A stretch of DNA of 64,000 nt from contig NZ_JROO01000023.1 in the NCBI RefSeq assembly GCF_000826685.1, positions 46,668-110,667 on the forward strand, written 5' to 3'. The position numbers and the translations under genes are program-made. The notes below the pieces were generated by a model. The model was given only the letters and a program-made list of their open reading frames with translations, ran no database searches and was not told where the DNA came from. The DNA is from Streptomonospora alba (GTDB lineage Bacteria > Actinomycetota > Actinomycetes > Streptosporangiales > Streptosporangiaceae). Below, one piece after another: positions 63,643 through 64,000 of this stretch (position 1 is the first letter of the stretch; every line of letters starts with the position of its first letter).

Positions 63643-64000
63643 CCCGGCTTGCCGCCCCGGCCCCGGCGCCCCGGGGCCGGGGCGGCCGATCCACCGCCGC
63701 ACCCCTGACCGCATCCGGCCACACGGGCCGACGCGCAGGCCGAACAACCCAAACCAGATCCACTGACCCCGAAGCCAGCGCCCAAACACCCGAGAACGCC
63801 CGATCCCCATCATCGCCGGACACCGGTACGGCCCCGCCCCGCCAGGCCCCCGGTCTCACGGAAAACGCTGTCAACCCCGGAACCACCACGCGCCGACACC
63901 GCCACACCCGAGATCTTGTGGGCGCTGCCGCCCGGCCGTAATCTCACCTTTGCCGCCGCCTCGCCGGCGCACGGCGGCACGGATTACGCGGTACCGGCCC
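63643..64000. other. Window end, no gene recognised
   Basis: About 358 bases after the peptidase gene. A strong hairpin (63651-63686) follows the stop codon. Beyond it, G+C-rich Pro/Thr/Arg-coding frames are low complexity, and I support no gene in this stretch. Confidence 0.5.
63651..63686 (+). terminator. 16-bp hairpin after S9 peptidase
   Basis: Arms 63651-63666 and 63671-63686 are perfectly complementary (16 bp, pure G+C) with loop CGCC, starting 9 bases after the stop codon. Strong terminator candidate. Confidence 0.7.

Overview
This 64 kb window is a piece of core chromosome from a high-G+C actinobacterium. The combination of a PhoH-YbeY-CorC-Era operon, hrcA-dnaJ with a CIRCE element, hemW, lepA-rpsT, comEA-comEC-holA and dapF-miaA-miaB, with F420-type oxidoreductases and frequent GTG starts, points to the Streptomyces/Nocardiopsis side of the phylum. 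Nocardiopsaceae is my best guess, from general resemblance only. I see no insertion sequence, prophage, CRISPR array, tRNA or rRNA.

Layout. 1-4647: purine/ureide catabolism (urate oxidase cut by the window edge, allantoinase, a CitE-like DUF6986 protein, a divergent IclR regulator). 4708-9781: leftward housekeeping operon HIT-PhoH-YbeY-CorC-deaminase-like-Era. 10321-11639: ECF-type sigma factor and a membrane partner. 11752-14876: leftward hrcA-dnaJ-rsmE with CIRCE. 15006-17870: DUF3097 and two DUF4870 membrane proteins with YGQP-rich tails. 17980-19930: hemW and a MOSC protein. 19966-26780: maltose/alpha-glucoside locus (LacI regulator, GH13 alpha-glucosidase, malEFG). 27195-32572: deazaflavin-type reductase, lepA, a membrane-anchored TIM-barrel protein, rpsT, an APH-like phosphotransferase. 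32759-39902: comEA, comEC, LLM oxidoreductase, holA, GNAT. 39985-42968: hutI and hflX, leftward. 43409-49358: malate synthase and glycolate oxidase GlcDEF, rightward. 49359-49700: a decayed reading frame. 49728-57034: dapF, miaA, VOC protein, extradiol-like protein, TetR-P450 pair, miaB. 57205-61118: TAXI-type TRAP transporter with DUF1850. 61435-63642: S9 peptidase.

How the parts work together. Urate and allantoin breakdown yields glyoxylate, and malate synthase with GlcDEF, 40 kb away, handles glyoxylate and glycolate. A 15-bp palindrome of consensus TTCYGYnnnGYGGAM lies in the iclR/DUF6986 intergenic region and, as a tandem pair, at the start point of the malate synthase promoter, so one IclR regulator may control both. 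The malEFG locus has no ATPase gene and probably uses a shared MsiK-type ATPase encoded elsewhere. Its regulator has TTGCA-type operators on both promoters.

Most of the window is ordinary housekeeping. The observations most worth a second look are regulatory: the shared IclR-type palindrome, a MerR/SoxR-type 19-bp-spacer promoter before the LLM oxidoreductase, a perfect 22-bp inverted repeat between GNAT and hutI, and a 12-bp TetR palindrome before the TetR-P450 pair. I did not find a clearly new multi-gene system.
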